Shown in pieces: positions 25,458-33,077 of a DNA stretch of 64,000 nt. The translations under genes were made by a program, and so were the position numbers. Position 1 is the stretch's first letter. Each line of letters opens with the position of its first letter. The notes beneath the pieces are model-generated. The model worked only from the letters and a program-made list of their open reading frames with translations, was not told where the DNA came from and did not search any database. The DNA is taken from assembly GCF_026341825.1 (NCBI RefSeq), contig NZ_JAPENY010000002.1:310001-374000 (forward strand). Reading direction: 5' to 3'. This stretch comes from Streptomyces sp. NBC_00620 (lineage in GTDB: Bacteria > Actinomycetota > Actinomycetes > Streptomycetales > Streptomycetaceae).

Positions 25458-26560
25458 CCGGCATCGACGATCTCCCCGTACGCGACGAGCTGCGCGGCAA
25501 GACCCCCTACGGCGCGCCCCAACTCGACGTCCCCGTACGCCTCAACACCAACGAGAACCCGTACCCGCTGCCCGAACCGCTCGTCGAGCGGATCGCCGAG
25601 CGGGTGCGCGAGGCCGCCCGGAACCTCAACCGCTATCCCGACCGGGACGCGGTGGAGTTGCGCACCGAACTGGCCAAGTACCTGACGAGGACCGGCAAGC
25701 ACCCGGTCGGCGTCGACAACGTCTGGGCTGCGAACGGCTCCAACGAGGTCATCCAGCAGCTGCTGCAGACCTTCGGTGGACCCGGCCGAACCGCGATCGG
25801 TTTCGAGCCCTCGTACTCGATGCACGCGCTCATCTCGCGCGGCACCGGGACGGGCTGGATCTCCGGTCCGCGCAACGAGGACTTCACGATCGACCTCGCC
25901 GCCGCCGAGCAGGCCATCGCCGAGAACCGGCCGGACGTCGTCTTCATCACCACCCCCAACAACCCCACGGGCAACGCGGTCCCGCCCGAGACGGTCCTCG
26001 CGCTGTACGAGGCCGCGCAGGCGGCGAAGCCGTCGATGGTGGTGGTCGACGAGGCGTACATCGAGTTCAGCCACGGCGACTCGCTGCTGCCGCTGATCGA
26101 AGGTCGGCCGAATCTCGTCGTCTCGCGGACGATGTCCAAGGCGTTCGGCGCGGCCGGGCTGCGGCTCGGCTATCTCGCCGCGCACCCGGCGGTCGTCGAC
26201 GCGGTCCAGCTCGTCCGGCTGCCGTACCACCTGTCGGCCGTCACGCAGGCGACCGCGCTGGCCGCCCTGGAGCACACCGACACCCTGCTGGGTTACGTGG
26301 AGCAGCTGAAGGCCGAGCGGGACCGGCTGGTCGTCGAACTGCGCGCGATCGGCTACGACGTGACCGAGTCGGACGCCAACTTCGTGCAGTTCGGGCGGTT
26401 CGCCGACTCCCACGAGGCATGGCAGAAGATCCTCGACCGGGGCGTCCTGGTCCGGGACAACGGCATCCCGGGGTGGCTGCGGGTCACCGCCGGAACCCCC
26501 GCCGAAAACGACGCGTTCCTGGACGCGGTCCGTGAACTGAAGAAGGAGCAGAGCGCATGA
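25454..26560 (+). CDS. hisC: Histidinol-phosphate aminotransferase
   Basis: PLP enzyme that transaminates imidazole acetol phosphate to histidinol phosphate. The 368 residues show the aminotransferase class I/II pattern: RLNTNENPYPLPE, NPTGN, VVDEAYIEF, and SRTMSKAFGAAGLRLGY, whose Lys binds PLP. GTG at 25454 overlaps the hisD TGA (GTGA), and its own stop overlaps hisB (ATGA), so the three genes are translationally coupled. Confidence 0.98.
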   Translation: MTGIDDLPVRDELRGKTPYGAPQLDVPVRLNTNENPYPLPEPLVERIAERVREAARNLNRYPDRDAVELRTELAKYLTRTGKHPVGVDNVWAANGSNEVIQQLLQTFGGPGRTAIGFEPSYSMHALISRGTGTGWISGPRNEDFTIDLAAAEQAIAENRPDVVFITTPNNPTGNAVPPETVLALYEAAQAAKPSMVVVDEAYIEFSHGDSLLPLIEGRPNLVVSRTMSKAFGAAGLRLGYLAAHPAVVDAVQLVRLPYHLSAVTQATALAALEHTDTLLGYVEQLKAERDRLVVELRAIGYDVTESDANFVQFGRFADSHEAWQKILDRGVLVRDNGIPGWLRVTAGTPAENDAFLDAVRELKKEQSA

Positions 26561-27150
26561 GCCGCGTCGGAAGAGTTGAGCGGGTGACCAAGGAGACGTC
26601 GGTCCTCGTCGAGATCGATCTCGACGGAACCGGCAAGGTCGATGTGTCGACAGGTGTCGGCTTCTACGACCACATGCTCGACCAGCTCGGCCGGCACGGT
26701 CTGTTCGACCTGACCGTGAAGACCGAGGGCGACCTGCACATCGACTCGCACCACACCATCGAGGACAGCGCCCTCGCGCTCGGCGCCGCCTTCAAGCAGG
26801 CGCTCGGCGACAAGGTGGGGATCTACCGCTTCGGTAACTGCACGGTCCCGCTGGACGAGTCGCTCGCCCAGGTGACCGTCGACCTCTCAGGCCGCCCCTA
26901 CCTCGTGCACACCGAGCCCGAGAAGATGGCGCCGATGATCGGCGAGTACGACACGACGATGACCCGGCACATCCTGGAGTCCTTCGTCGCGCAGGCCCAG
27001 GTCGCGCTGCACGTGCACGTGCCCTACGGGCGCAACGCGCACCACATCGTGGAGTGCCAGTTCAAGGCGCTGGCCCGCGCGCTGCGTTACGCCTGTGAGC
27101 GTGACCCGCGCGCCGCCGGCATCCTCCCCTCCACGAAGGGTGCGCTGTAA
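26557..27150 (+). CDS. hisB: Imidazoleglycerol-phosphate dehydratase
   Basis: Dehydrates IGP to imidazole acetol phosphate. The 197-residue protein is the monofunctional form without a histidinol-phosphatase domain. The duplicated metal-binding motifs are present: DHMLDQLGRHG, DSHHTIED, and in the second half HHIVECQFKALARALR. A 4-nt overlap with hisC fixes the start. Histidinol phosphatase is not encoded in this window. Confidence 0.98.
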   Translation: MSRVGRVERVTKETSVLVEIDLDGTGKVDVSTGVGFYDHMLDQLGRHGLFDLTVKTEGDLHIDSHHTIEDSALALGAAFKQALGDKVGIYRFGNCTVPLDESLAQVTVDLSGRPYLVHTEPEKMAPMIGEYDTTMTRHILESFVAQAQVALHVHVPYGRNAHHIVECQFKALARALRYACERDPRAAGILPSTKGAL

Positions 27151-27154
27151 AGCC

Positions 27155-27319
27155 ATGACAGGCCTCAACACCGTCCTCATCGTCGTCGGGCTCTTCCTGC
27201 TCGGCGGTGTCTACTCCTTCGTCAAGCAGAAGATGCCGATGAGCCTCATCGTGCTGCTCTCGATCGGTGCCGCGATGTGTCTCGTGGCGGGGGTCCTGCG
27301 GTTGGAGGTGTGGAATTGA
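27155..27319 (+). CDS. Small two-helix membrane protein inside the his operon
   Basis: The 54-residue protein has two hydrophobic segments (about residues 5-22 and 30-47) separated by a short basic loop SFVKQKMP. It starts 4 bp after the hisB stop and its TGA overlaps the TTG start of hisH by 4 nt, so it is a true operon member. The family is not recognised. It has no catalytic motif; a regulatory or membrane-tethering role would be a guess. Confidence 0.85.
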   Translation: MTGLNTVLIVVGLFLLGGVYSFVKQKMPMSLIVLLSIGAAMCLVAGVLRLEVWN

Positions 27320-27957
27320 CCGCCCCCAAGAAGGTCGTCGTCTTCGACTACGGCTTCGGCAATGTGCGCAGCGCCGAGCGTGCTCTCGCCCGCACCGGTG
27401 CCGAGGTCGAGATAACGCGTGACTACGACAAGGCCATGAACGCCGACGGGCTGCTGGTGCCGGGTGTCGGCGCCTTCGCCGCCTGCATGAAGGGCCTCCG
27501 TGAGGCCCGCGGCGACTGGATCATCGGCCGCCGGCTGGCCGGCGGGCGCCCGGTCATGGGCATCTGCGTGGGCATGCAGATCCTCTTCGCGCGCGGCATC
27601 GAGCACGGCGTGGAGACCGAGGGCCTCGACGAGTGGCCCGGCTCGGTCGAGCCGCTCCAGGCCGAGATCGTGCCGCACATGGGCTGGAACACCGTCGAAG
27701 CCCCGGCCGCCTCGCAGCTCTTCGCGGGTCTCGAAGCAGACGCGCGCTTCTACTTCGTGCACTCCTACGCCGTCCACGACTGGTCTCTCGAGGTCGGGAA
27801 CCCGCTGATACGGCCGCCCCTGGTGACCTGGTCCACGCACGGCAAGCCCTTCGTGGCGGCCGTCGAGAACGGCGCCCTGTGGGCCACCCAGTTCCACCCC
27901 GAGAAGTCCGGCGACGCCGGAGCGCAGCTGCTGAACAACTGGATCGGAACCCTCTGA
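27316..27957 (+). CDS. hisH: Imidazole glycerol phosphate synthase, glutaminase subunit
   Basis: Class I glutamine amidotransferase that feeds ammonia to HisF. The 213-residue protein has VFDYGFGNVRSA, the nucleophile Cys in GICVGMQILF and the late His-Glu pair in TQFHPEKSG. The start is a TTG at 27316 overlapping the previous stop (TTGA), with GGAGGTG 5-6 nt upstream. Its stop overlaps the priA ATG by one base. Confidence 0.97.
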   Translation: MTAPKKVVVFDYGFGNVRSAERALARTGAEVEITRDYDKAMNADGLLVPGVGAFAACMKGLREARGDWIIGRRLAGGRPVMGICVGMQILFARGIEHGVETEGLDEWPGSVEPLQAEIVPHMGWNTVEAPAASQLFAGLEADARFYFVHSYAVHDWSLEVGNPLIRPPLVTWSTHGKPFVAAVENGALWATQFHPEKSGDAGAQLLNNWIGTL

Positions 27958-28688
27958 TGCCTTCGAAGCTCGAACTCCTCCCCGCCGTCGACGTCCGCGA
28001 CGGCCAGGCCGTCCGGCTCGTCCACGGCGAATCCGGTACGGAGACCTCGTACGGCTCCCCGCTGGAAGCCGCGCTCGCCTGGCAGCGGTCGGGCGCCGAG
28101 TGGCTGCACCTCGTCGACCTGGACGCCGCGTTCGGCACCGGCGACAACCGCAAGCTGATCGCCGAGGTCGCCGGCGCCATGGACATCAAAGTGGAGCTGT
28201 CCGGCGGTATCCGCGACGACGACACCCTGGCCGCCGCGCTCGCCACCGGCTGCACCCGCGTCAACCTCGGCACCGCCGCCCTGGAGACCCCCGAGTGGGT
28301 CGCCAAGGTCATCGCCCAGCACGGCGACAAGATCGCGGTCGGTCTCGACGTACGCGGCACGACGCTGCGCGGCCGCGGCTGGACCCGCGACGGCGGCGAC
28401 CTCTACGAGACCCTGGAGCGCCTCAACTCCGAGGGCTGCGCGCGGTACGTGGTGACGGACATCGCCAAGGACGGCACGCTGCAGGGCCCCAACCTGGAGC
28501 TGCTGCGCAATGTGTGCGCGGCGACGGACCGCCCGGTCGTCGCCTCGGGAGGCGTGTCCTCCCTGGACGACCTGCGCGCCATCGCCGAGCTCGTGCCCCT
28601 CGGCGTCGAGGGCTCGATCGTCGGGAAGGCCCTGTACGCGAAGGCGTTCACCCTGGAAGAGGCACTGGAAGCGGTGGCTGCCCTGTGA
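27957..28688 (+). CDS. priA: Bifunctional phosphoribosyl isomerase (HisA/TrpF activities)
   Basis: The 243-residue (beta-alpha)8 barrel converts ProFAR to PRFAR in histidine synthesis. In Streptomyces the same enzyme (PriA) also isomerises phosphoribosyl anthranilate for tryptophan. Visible are the catalytic Asp near the N terminus in LLPAVDVRDGQAV, phosphate-binding GGIRDDD, GLDVRGTTLRGRGWTRDGG, and the second Asp in TDIAKDGTLQG. No trpF lies near the trp genes at 33-40 kb, which supports the dual role. ATG at 27957 overlaps the hisH stop, and its own stop overlaps the RidA-type gene by 4 nt. Confidence 0.93.
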   Translation: MPSKLELLPAVDVRDGQAVRLVHGESGTETSYGSPLEAALAWQRSGAEWLHLVDLDAAFGTGDNRKLIAEVAGAMDIKVELSGGIRDDDTLAAALATGCTRVNLGTAALETPEWVAKVIAQHGDKIAVGLDVRGTTLRGRGWTRDGGDLYETLERLNSEGCARYVVTDIAKDGTLQGPNLELLRNVCAATDRPVVASGGVSSLDDLRAIAELVPLGVEGSIVGKALYAKAFTLEEALEAVAAL

Positions 28689-29083
28689 GCGGCGTACGAC
28701 GGATCTCGACCGGCGCGCCCTGGGAGGAGGCCTTCGGGTACTCCCGCGCGGTGGAGCTGCCGAACGGTCTGGTGCTGGTCGCCGGGTGCACGTCCGTGGT
28801 CAACGGGGAGATCGCCGCCGGCGCCCCGTACGAGCAGACGGTCAACTCCTTCAACGTCGCGTTCGCGGCGCTCGAGCAGCTGGGCCTCGGCCGCGACGAT
28901 GTTGTCCGCACACGTATGTACATCACCCATGCCCGTGACGTGGAGGATGTCGGCCGCGCCCACAAGGAGCTGTTCGACTCCGTCCGCCCCGCCGCATCGA
29001 TGATCATCGTCTCCGGTTTCGTGGACCCGAGTCTGGTCGTCGAGGTCGAGGTGGAGGCGTACCGGGGGGCCTCCGAGTCATGA
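28685..29083 (+). CDS. RidA/YjgF-family protein within the his operon
   Basis: The 132-residue protein matches the Rid family, some of which hydrolyse reactive enamine/imine intermediates made by PLP enzymes. Visible are ELPNGLVLVAGCTSV, NSFNVAFAALEQLGL, RTRMYITHARDVEDV and the terminal VEVEVEAY. It starts at GTG 28685, overlapping the priA stop, and ends overlapping the hisF ATG by 4 nt. The precise Rid subgroup, and so the presence of the key Arg, cannot be settled by eye. Its place between priA and hisF suggests a link to histidine synthesis. Confidence 0.9.
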   Translation: MSGVRRISTGAPWEEAFGYSRAVELPNGLVLVAGCTSVVNGEIAAGAPYEQTVNSFNVAFAALEQLGLGRDDVVRTRMYITHARDVEDVGRAHKELFDSVRPAASMIIVSGFVDPSLVVEVEVEAYRGASES

Positions 29084-29835
29084 CGCTCGCCGTACGAGTC
29101 ATCCCCTGCCTGGACGTCGACAACGGCCGGGTCGTCAAGGGTGTCAACTTCCAGAACCTGCGCGACGCGGGCGACCCCGTCGAGATGGCCAAGGTGTACG
29201 ACGCCGAGGGCGCCGACGAGCTGACCTTCCTGGACATCACGGCGTCCTCCGGCAACCGCGAGACCACGTACGACGTGGTGCGCCGCACGGCCGAGCAGGT
29301 CTTCATCCCGCTGACCGTGGGGGGCGGTGTCCGCACCGCCGAGGACGTGGACAAGCTGCTGCGGGCGGGCGCCGACAAGGTCGGGGTCAACACGGCCGCG
29401 ATCGCCCGGCCCGAGCTCATCCGCGAGATCGCCGAGCGGTTCGGGCGGCAGGTGCTCGTGCTGTCGGTGGACGCCCGTCGCACGGAGAGCGGCTCCTTCG
29501 AGGTCACCACCCACGGCGGACGCAAGGGCACCGGCATCGACGCCGTGGAGTGGGCGCACCGGGCCGCCGAGCTGGGCGCGGGGGAGATCCTGCTCAACTC
29601 GATGGACGCGGACGGCACGAAGGACGGCTACGACATCGAGATGATCGAGGCCGTACGCAAGCACGTGACCGTTCCGCTGATCGCCAGCGGCGGCGCGGGG
29701 CGGCTCGCCCACTTCCCGCCGGCCATCGCCGCGGGCGCCGACGCGGTGCTCGCGGCGTCCGTCTTCCACTTCGGGGATCTGCGGATCGGCGAGGTGAAGG
29801 AGACGCTGAAGGGGGCGGGGTATCCCGTTCGCTGA
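29080..29835 (+). CDS. hisF: Imidazole glycerol phosphate synthase, cyclase subunit
   Basis: The 251-residue barrel partners HisH and makes IGP and AICAR from PRFAR. Conserved features are RVIPCLDVDNGRVVKGVNF with the catalytic Asp, PLTVGGGVRT, DGTKDGYDIE with the second Asp, and PLIASGGAG. ATG at 29080 overlaps the RidA-type stop. It is the last gene of the operon and a strong hairpin follows 13 bp later. Confidence 0.98.
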   Translation: MTLAVRVIPCLDVDNGRVVKGVNFQNLRDAGDPVEMAKVYDAEGADELTFLDITASSGNRETTYDVVRRTAEQVFIPLTVGGGVRTAEDVDKLLRAGADKVGVNTAAIARPELIREIAERFGRQVLVLSVDARRTESGSFEVTTHGGRKGTGIDAVEWAHRAAELGAGEILLNSMDADGTKDGYDIEMIEAVRKHVTVPLIASGGAGRLAHFPPAIAAGADAVLAASVFHFGDLRIGEVKETLKGAGYPVR

Positions 29836-29848
29836 GGTCATCCGCCTT

Positions 29849-29879
29849 TGAGCCCCGGCACGTTGGTGGCCGGGGCTCA
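29849..29879 (+). terminator. Terminator of the his operon
   Basis: A perfect 11-bp stem (29849-29859 with 29869-29879, TGAGCCCCGGC and its complement) around a 9-nt loop begins 13 bp after the hisF stop. Confidence 0.85.
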
Positions 29880-29902
29880 GGTGTGTCCGGACATCCCGAG
29901 AC

Positions 29903-29957
29903 GTGAAAGGAAAGTTGCGCAATTTTAGTTGCGCAATTTTTCTTTCACATCTACGGT
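29903..29957 (+). promoter_or_regulatory. Operator and leaderless promoter of the ArsR-type gene
   Basis: Two perfect adjacent 14-nt direct repeats of AGTTGCGCAATTTT (29913-29926 and 29927-29940) each contain the palindrome TTGCGCAA. They are bracketed by an inverted pair GTGAAAG (29903-29909) and CTTTCAC (29942-29948). A TTGCGC in the second repeat (29929-29934) is spaced 17 bp from TACGGT (29952-29957), which ends 6 nt before the ATG at 29964. A repressor bound here would cover the -35, so autoregulation is likely (inference). The stretch is strikingly AT-rich for this chromosome. Confidence 0.75.
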
Positions 29958-29963
29958 GGGGGC

Positions 29964-30551
29964 ATGGCAAGCAAGGAGAACCGCCGCATCACGGATGTGG
30001 GCACGCTCAAGGCCCTGGGACATCCGCTGCGGATGAAGCTATACCGGGCGTTGAACGTGACCGGTGCCGCGACCGCGTCCCAGCTGGGCGAACAGGTCGA
30101 CGAGGCGCCCTCGCTGGTCAGTTACCACCTGCGCAAGCTCGCCGAGCACGGGCTGATCCAGGAGGCCGAGCCGCGCAGCGGGGACGGCCGGGAGCGCTGG
30201 TGGGAGCCCGCCTCGGACGGCGTGACCGTCCGGGGCGTGGACTTCCGGGACGCGCCCGAGAGGGAGGCCGCGCACCTGGCCTTCACCCGGCTCTTCCACG
30301 AGGAGCGCGGCGACCACTACCGGCGCTACCTCGACGAGCGCGCCACCTGGCCCACCGAGTGGAACGACGCCGCCGCCGACGCGGAGGCCACGCTCCGGCT
30401 GACCGCCGCCGAACTCGGCGCGCTACAGGAGGAGTTGCTCACGGTCATCAGGAAGTACGACGACCAGGGCCGCGCCGACGAAGCGGCCGGCGCCACCGAA
30501 GGGCGCGAGAACGTCGCGCTGCACCTGTACGGCTTCCCGTTCCGCCCCTGA
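29964..30551 (+). CDS. ArsR-like winged-helix transcriptional regulator
   Basis: The 195-residue protein has a winged helix at residues 10-80: LKALGHPLRMKLYRAL, ATASQLGEQV, then the recognition helix region EAPSLVSYHLRKLAEHGLI. A basic/Trp wing with RERWWEP follows. No metal-binding CxC of classical ArsR is seen, so the signal is probably not arsenite-like. The C-terminal 100 residues are helical and variable. The ATG sits 6 nt after a -10 box behind a repeated operator. The MFS gene starts 13 bp downstream, so the regulator probably controls it. Confidence 0.88.
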   Translation: MASKENRRITDVGTLKALGHPLRMKLYRALNVTGAATASQLGEQVDEAPSLVSYHLRKLAEHGLIQEAEPRSGDGRERWWEPASDGVTVRGVDFRDAPEREAAHLAFTRLFHEERGDHYRRYLDERATWPTEWNDAAADAEATLRLTAAELGALQEELLTVIRKYDDQGRADEAAGATEGRENVALHLYGFPFRP

Positions 30552-30564
30552 GAGGACGCGTTCC

Positions 30565-31827
30565 GTGACCACGACCACCCTGCGCCAGGCCTCGGCCCCG
30601 GCCGCCCCCGCCGCCCCCGAAAGGCCCGCCCACCGCGACGGAAACGTGCTGCGCTGGCTCGGCGCCTACACCGCCTCGATGCTCGGCGACAACGTCTACT
30701 ACATCGCGTTGTCCTGGGCGGCAGTCCAGGCCGGTACGCCCTCGCAGGCCGGCCTCGTGATGGCCGTGAGCGCCGTGCCGCGGGCGCTGCTGATGCTGGG
30801 CGGGGGAGTGGTCGCCGACCGCTTCGGGCCGCGGAAGGTCGTCATCGGCAGTGACGCCGTGCGCTGCGCGGCCGTCCTCGCGGTGGCCGCGCTGCTGTTC
30901 GCGACCGGCCCCGGGTTGTGGCTGCTCGCCCTGCTCGCCATAGTCTTCGGCACCGTCGACGCCGTCTTCATGCCCGCCGTGGGCGCCCTCCCGGCGCGCG
31001 TCACGAGCCGCGGCCAGCTCGCCCGCGTCCAGGGCATGCGGGGTCTCGCGATCCGCTTCGCCAACGTGGTGGGCGCTCCGCTCGGCGGCCTGTGCGTGGC
31101 TCTCGGCGGCGCGGCGGCGGCCTTCGGGCTCGCGGGGATGCTGATCGCCCTGTCGGTGCCGCTGCTGGTCTCCGTACGCATGAAGGAGCTGCCCGCCGAC
31201 GGCGAGGTCGCGGAGCGCACACCGTGGCGCGACCTCCGTGACGGGCTGCGGTACATCCGGCGGCACCCCGTCCTCGCGCCGCTCATCGCCGCCATCGCGC
31301 TCGGCGACCTCGGCTTCGTCGGACCGCTCAACGTGGGGCTGACCCTGCTGGCCGACCAGCGCGGCTGGGGCGCCTCCGGGATGGGCTGGGTGCTCGCCGG
31401 GTTCGGGACCGGTGCGGGGGCCGCCGCCATGCTGCTGACCGTGCGAGGCCGACTGCCGCGCGCGGGGCGGCTGGCCGGGGTGGCGATCCTGGCGGGTTCG
31501 GTGGCGATCGGTTCGCTCGCGTACGTGCCCTCGCTGGCCGTCGCCGTCGGTGTCGCGCTCCTCATCGGGCTGCTCGCCGGGCTCAGCGGCGCACTGTGCG
31601 GGGCGCTGCTGCAGACCCAGGCGGACCCCGCCTACCTGGGCCGGGTCGGCTCCGTCTCCGGCATCGTCAGCCTCGGCCTCGCACCGCTCAGCATGCCGGT
31701 GACCGCCGCCGCGATCGGCTGGTGGGGCACCGGGCCCGTCTTCGTCACCAGCGCGGCGGTCTGCGGGCTCGGCGGGGTGCTCGCCCTGTGCGTGGCACCG
31801 CTGCGGCGCGCCGAGCTCCCGAAGTAG
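30565..31827 (+). CDS. MFS transporter
   Basis: The 420-residue protein has 12 predicted membrane segments and an MFS signature between helices 2 and 3 (GGGVVADRFGPRKVV). The overall pattern (ASMLGDNVYYIALSWAA at helix 1, RGLAIRFANVVGAPLGGL) fits the enterobactin-exporter or macrolide-exporter-like branch of MFS drug exporters. The GTG start follows GAGAGGA by 8 nt. It lies 13 bp after the ArsR-like gene, and the two form a regulator-exporter operon. The substrate is unknown. Confidence 0.9.
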   Translation: MTTTTLRQASAPAAPAAPERPAHRDGNVLRWLGAYTASMLGDNVYYIALSWAAVQAGTPSQAGLVMAVSAVPRALLMLGGGVVADRFGPRKVVIGSDAVRCAAVLAVAALLFATGPGLWLLALLAIVFGTVDAVFMPAVGALPARVTSRGQLARVQGMRGLAIRFANVVGAPLGGLCVALGGAAAAFGLAGMLIALSVPLLVSVRMKELPADGEVAERTPWRDLRDGLRYIRRHPVLAPLIAAIALGDLGFVGPLNVGLTLLADQRGWGASGMGWVLAGFGTGAGAAAMLLTVRGRLPRAGRLAGVAILAGSVAIGSLAYVPSLAVAVGVALLIGLLAGLSGALCGALLQTQADPAYLGRVGSVSGIVSLGLAPLSMPVTAAAIGWWGTGPVFVTSAAVCGLGGVLALCVAPLRRAELPK

Positions 31828-31894
31828 CGGGCCGGACCCGGAGCAGCGGTCCGACCCGGAGTAGCGGGCAGAGCCCGGGCAGCGGTCAGAGACC
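31823..31894. repeat. Degenerate tandem repeat between convergent stops
   Basis: Four units of 18-19 nt with the core AGYAGCGG run from the MFS stop codon to the stop of the next gene. Units 1 and 3 (AGTAGCGGGC...) resemble each other and units 2 and 4 (GCAGCGGTC...) resemble each other, so the array is better read as a 37-nt period repeated twice. No clear hairpin terminator is present in this gap. Confidence 0.6.
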
Positions 31895-32521
31895 GAGTTG
31901 CTTCGCCTCGTGCAGTTTCGCGATCGCGTCCTTGTCGCCCTCCAGCTCGACATCGGCCACCTGCTGCCGGCCGAAGGCGAACATCAGCAGCTCCGAGGGC
32001 TCGCCGGTCACCGTCACGACCGGCGTGCCCTTGTGTGCGACCGCCGTCTGGCCGTCCGGCCGGCGCAGCACAAGGCCCGTCGGGGCACTGCGTCCCGTCA
32101 GCCGGGCCGCGCGCTCCAGACGGGACCACAGGGCGTCCTGGAAGACCGGGTCGAGGGCGCGCGGCGTCCAGTCGGGCTGCGCACGGCGTACGTCCTCGGT
32201 GTGGACGTAGAACTCGATGACGTTCGCCGCCTCGTCGATCTGCTTCAGCGAGAACGGGGAGAAACGCGGCGGACCCGTACGGATCAGCTGGATCAGCTCC
32301 TCGTACGGCTTCTCGGCGAACTCCGTCATCACCCGCTCCAGACGCGGCGCGAGCTGTTTGATCCAGGTCCCTCCCGCGGCGTCGGCACGGCGCTCACGCA
32401 CCACCACGTGCGCGGCGAGATCACGGGTGTTCCAGCCCTCGCACAGAGTGGGGGCGTCCGGGCCCTCGGCCTCCAACAGGTCGGCGAGGAGAAGTCGTTC
32501 ACGCTTCGCATGGGTCGACAT
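31886..32521 (-). CDS. TIGR03085-type DinB/maleylpyruvate-isomerase-like metal-binding protein
   Basis: The 211-residue protein has the helical-bundle start LLADLLEAEGPDAPTLCEGWNTRDLAAHVVVRE, with a metal-ligand His, and a second ligand region VIEFYVHTEDVRRAQP. This is the mycothiol-dependent DinB-like superfamily, and actinobacterial TIGR03085 is the best match. The function is unknown. It is divergent from hisI, sharing a 119-bp gap, and its start ATG at 32521 is the family start MSTHAKRER. Confidence 0.85.
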   Translation of the reverse strand: MSTHAKRERLLLADLLEAEGPDAPTLCEGWNTRDLAAHVVVRERRADAAGGTWIKQLAPRLERVMTEFAEKPYEELIQLIRTGPPRFSPFSLKQIDEAANVIEFYVHTEDVRRAQPDWTPRALDPVFQDALWSRLERAARLTGRSAPTGLVLRRPDGQTAVAHKGTPVVTVTGEPSELLMFAFGRQQVADVELEGDKDAIAKLHEAKQLGL

Positions 32522-32627
32522 ACAGCCAGCGTACGGCTACCCCCACACTCCGCCCAGTGGACAGCGGCGGACGGGGGCCTTGCGGTCCGGCCTGTGGACA
32601 ACGGCCGGGCCTGTCCCACCGGCGCGG

Positions 32628-32643
32628 CACAATGGACCGCATG
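32628..32643 (+). promoter_or_regulatory. Leaderless -10 box for hisI
   Basis: CACAAT at 32628-32633 ends 7 nt before the ATG at 32641 and overlaps another in-frame ATG at 32632. This favours 32641 as the start. Confidence 0.55.
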
Positions 32644-33063
32644 ACCAGCACGCCCCCGCCCAGCAGGCCCAGCAGCCTCGACCCCGAGATCGCCGCGCGC
32701 CTCAAGCGCGCCGCCGACGGGCTCGTCCCCGCCATCGCCCAGCAGTACGACACCGGTGAGGTGCTGATGCTCGGCTGGATGGACGACGAGGCGCTGCATC
32801 GCACGCTCACCACGGGCCGCTGCACGTACTGGTCGCGCAGCCGCCGGGAGTACTGGGTCAAGGGCGACACCTCGGGCCACTTCCAGCACGTGAAGTCCGT
32901 CGCCCTGGACTGCGACGCCGACACCGTGCTCGTCAAGGTCGACCAGGTGGGCGCGGCGTGTCACACCGGCGCCCGCACCTGCTTCGACGCCGACGTGCTG
33001 CTCAAGGACGCCGACGGACCGATCGAGGGCGCCGATTCCGGCGTACCGGCACGGGATCAGTAA
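32641..33063 (+). CDS. hisI: Phosphoribosyl-AMP cyclohydrolase
   Basis: Zinc enzyme that opens the purine ring of PR-AMP in histidine synthesis. The 140-residue monofunctional form has GWMDDEALHRT, YWSRSRREYWVKGDTSGH, DCDADTVLVKV and the zinc-binding CHTGARTCF. It is separated from the main his operon and stands directly before trpE. hisG and hisE are not in the window. Confidence 0.96.
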   Translation: MTSTPPPSRPSSLDPEIAARLKRAADGLVPAIAQQYDTGEVLMLGWMDDEALHRTLTTGRCTYWSRSRREYWVKGDTSGHFQHVKSVALDCDADTVLVKVDQVGAACHTGARTCFDADVLLKDADGPIEGADSGVPARDQ

Positions 33064-33077
33064 GGTCTGCCGCCATG
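33061..33077 (+). promoter_or_regulatory. Possible leaderless -10 box for trpE overlapping the hisI stop
   Basis: TAAGGT (33061-33066) contains the hisI stop codon and ends 8 nt before the trpE ATG. trpE has no Shine-Dalgarno sequence in the 11-nt gap. So trpE may have its own leaderless transcript in addition to readthrough from hisI. Confidence 0.5.

Noticed and set aside
33000..33075. Tryptophan leader peptide/attenuator before trpE
   Set aside because: Only 11 bp separate hisI and trpE, and the -10 box is at the hisI stop. There is no space for a leader peptide, and no run of Trp codons was seen.
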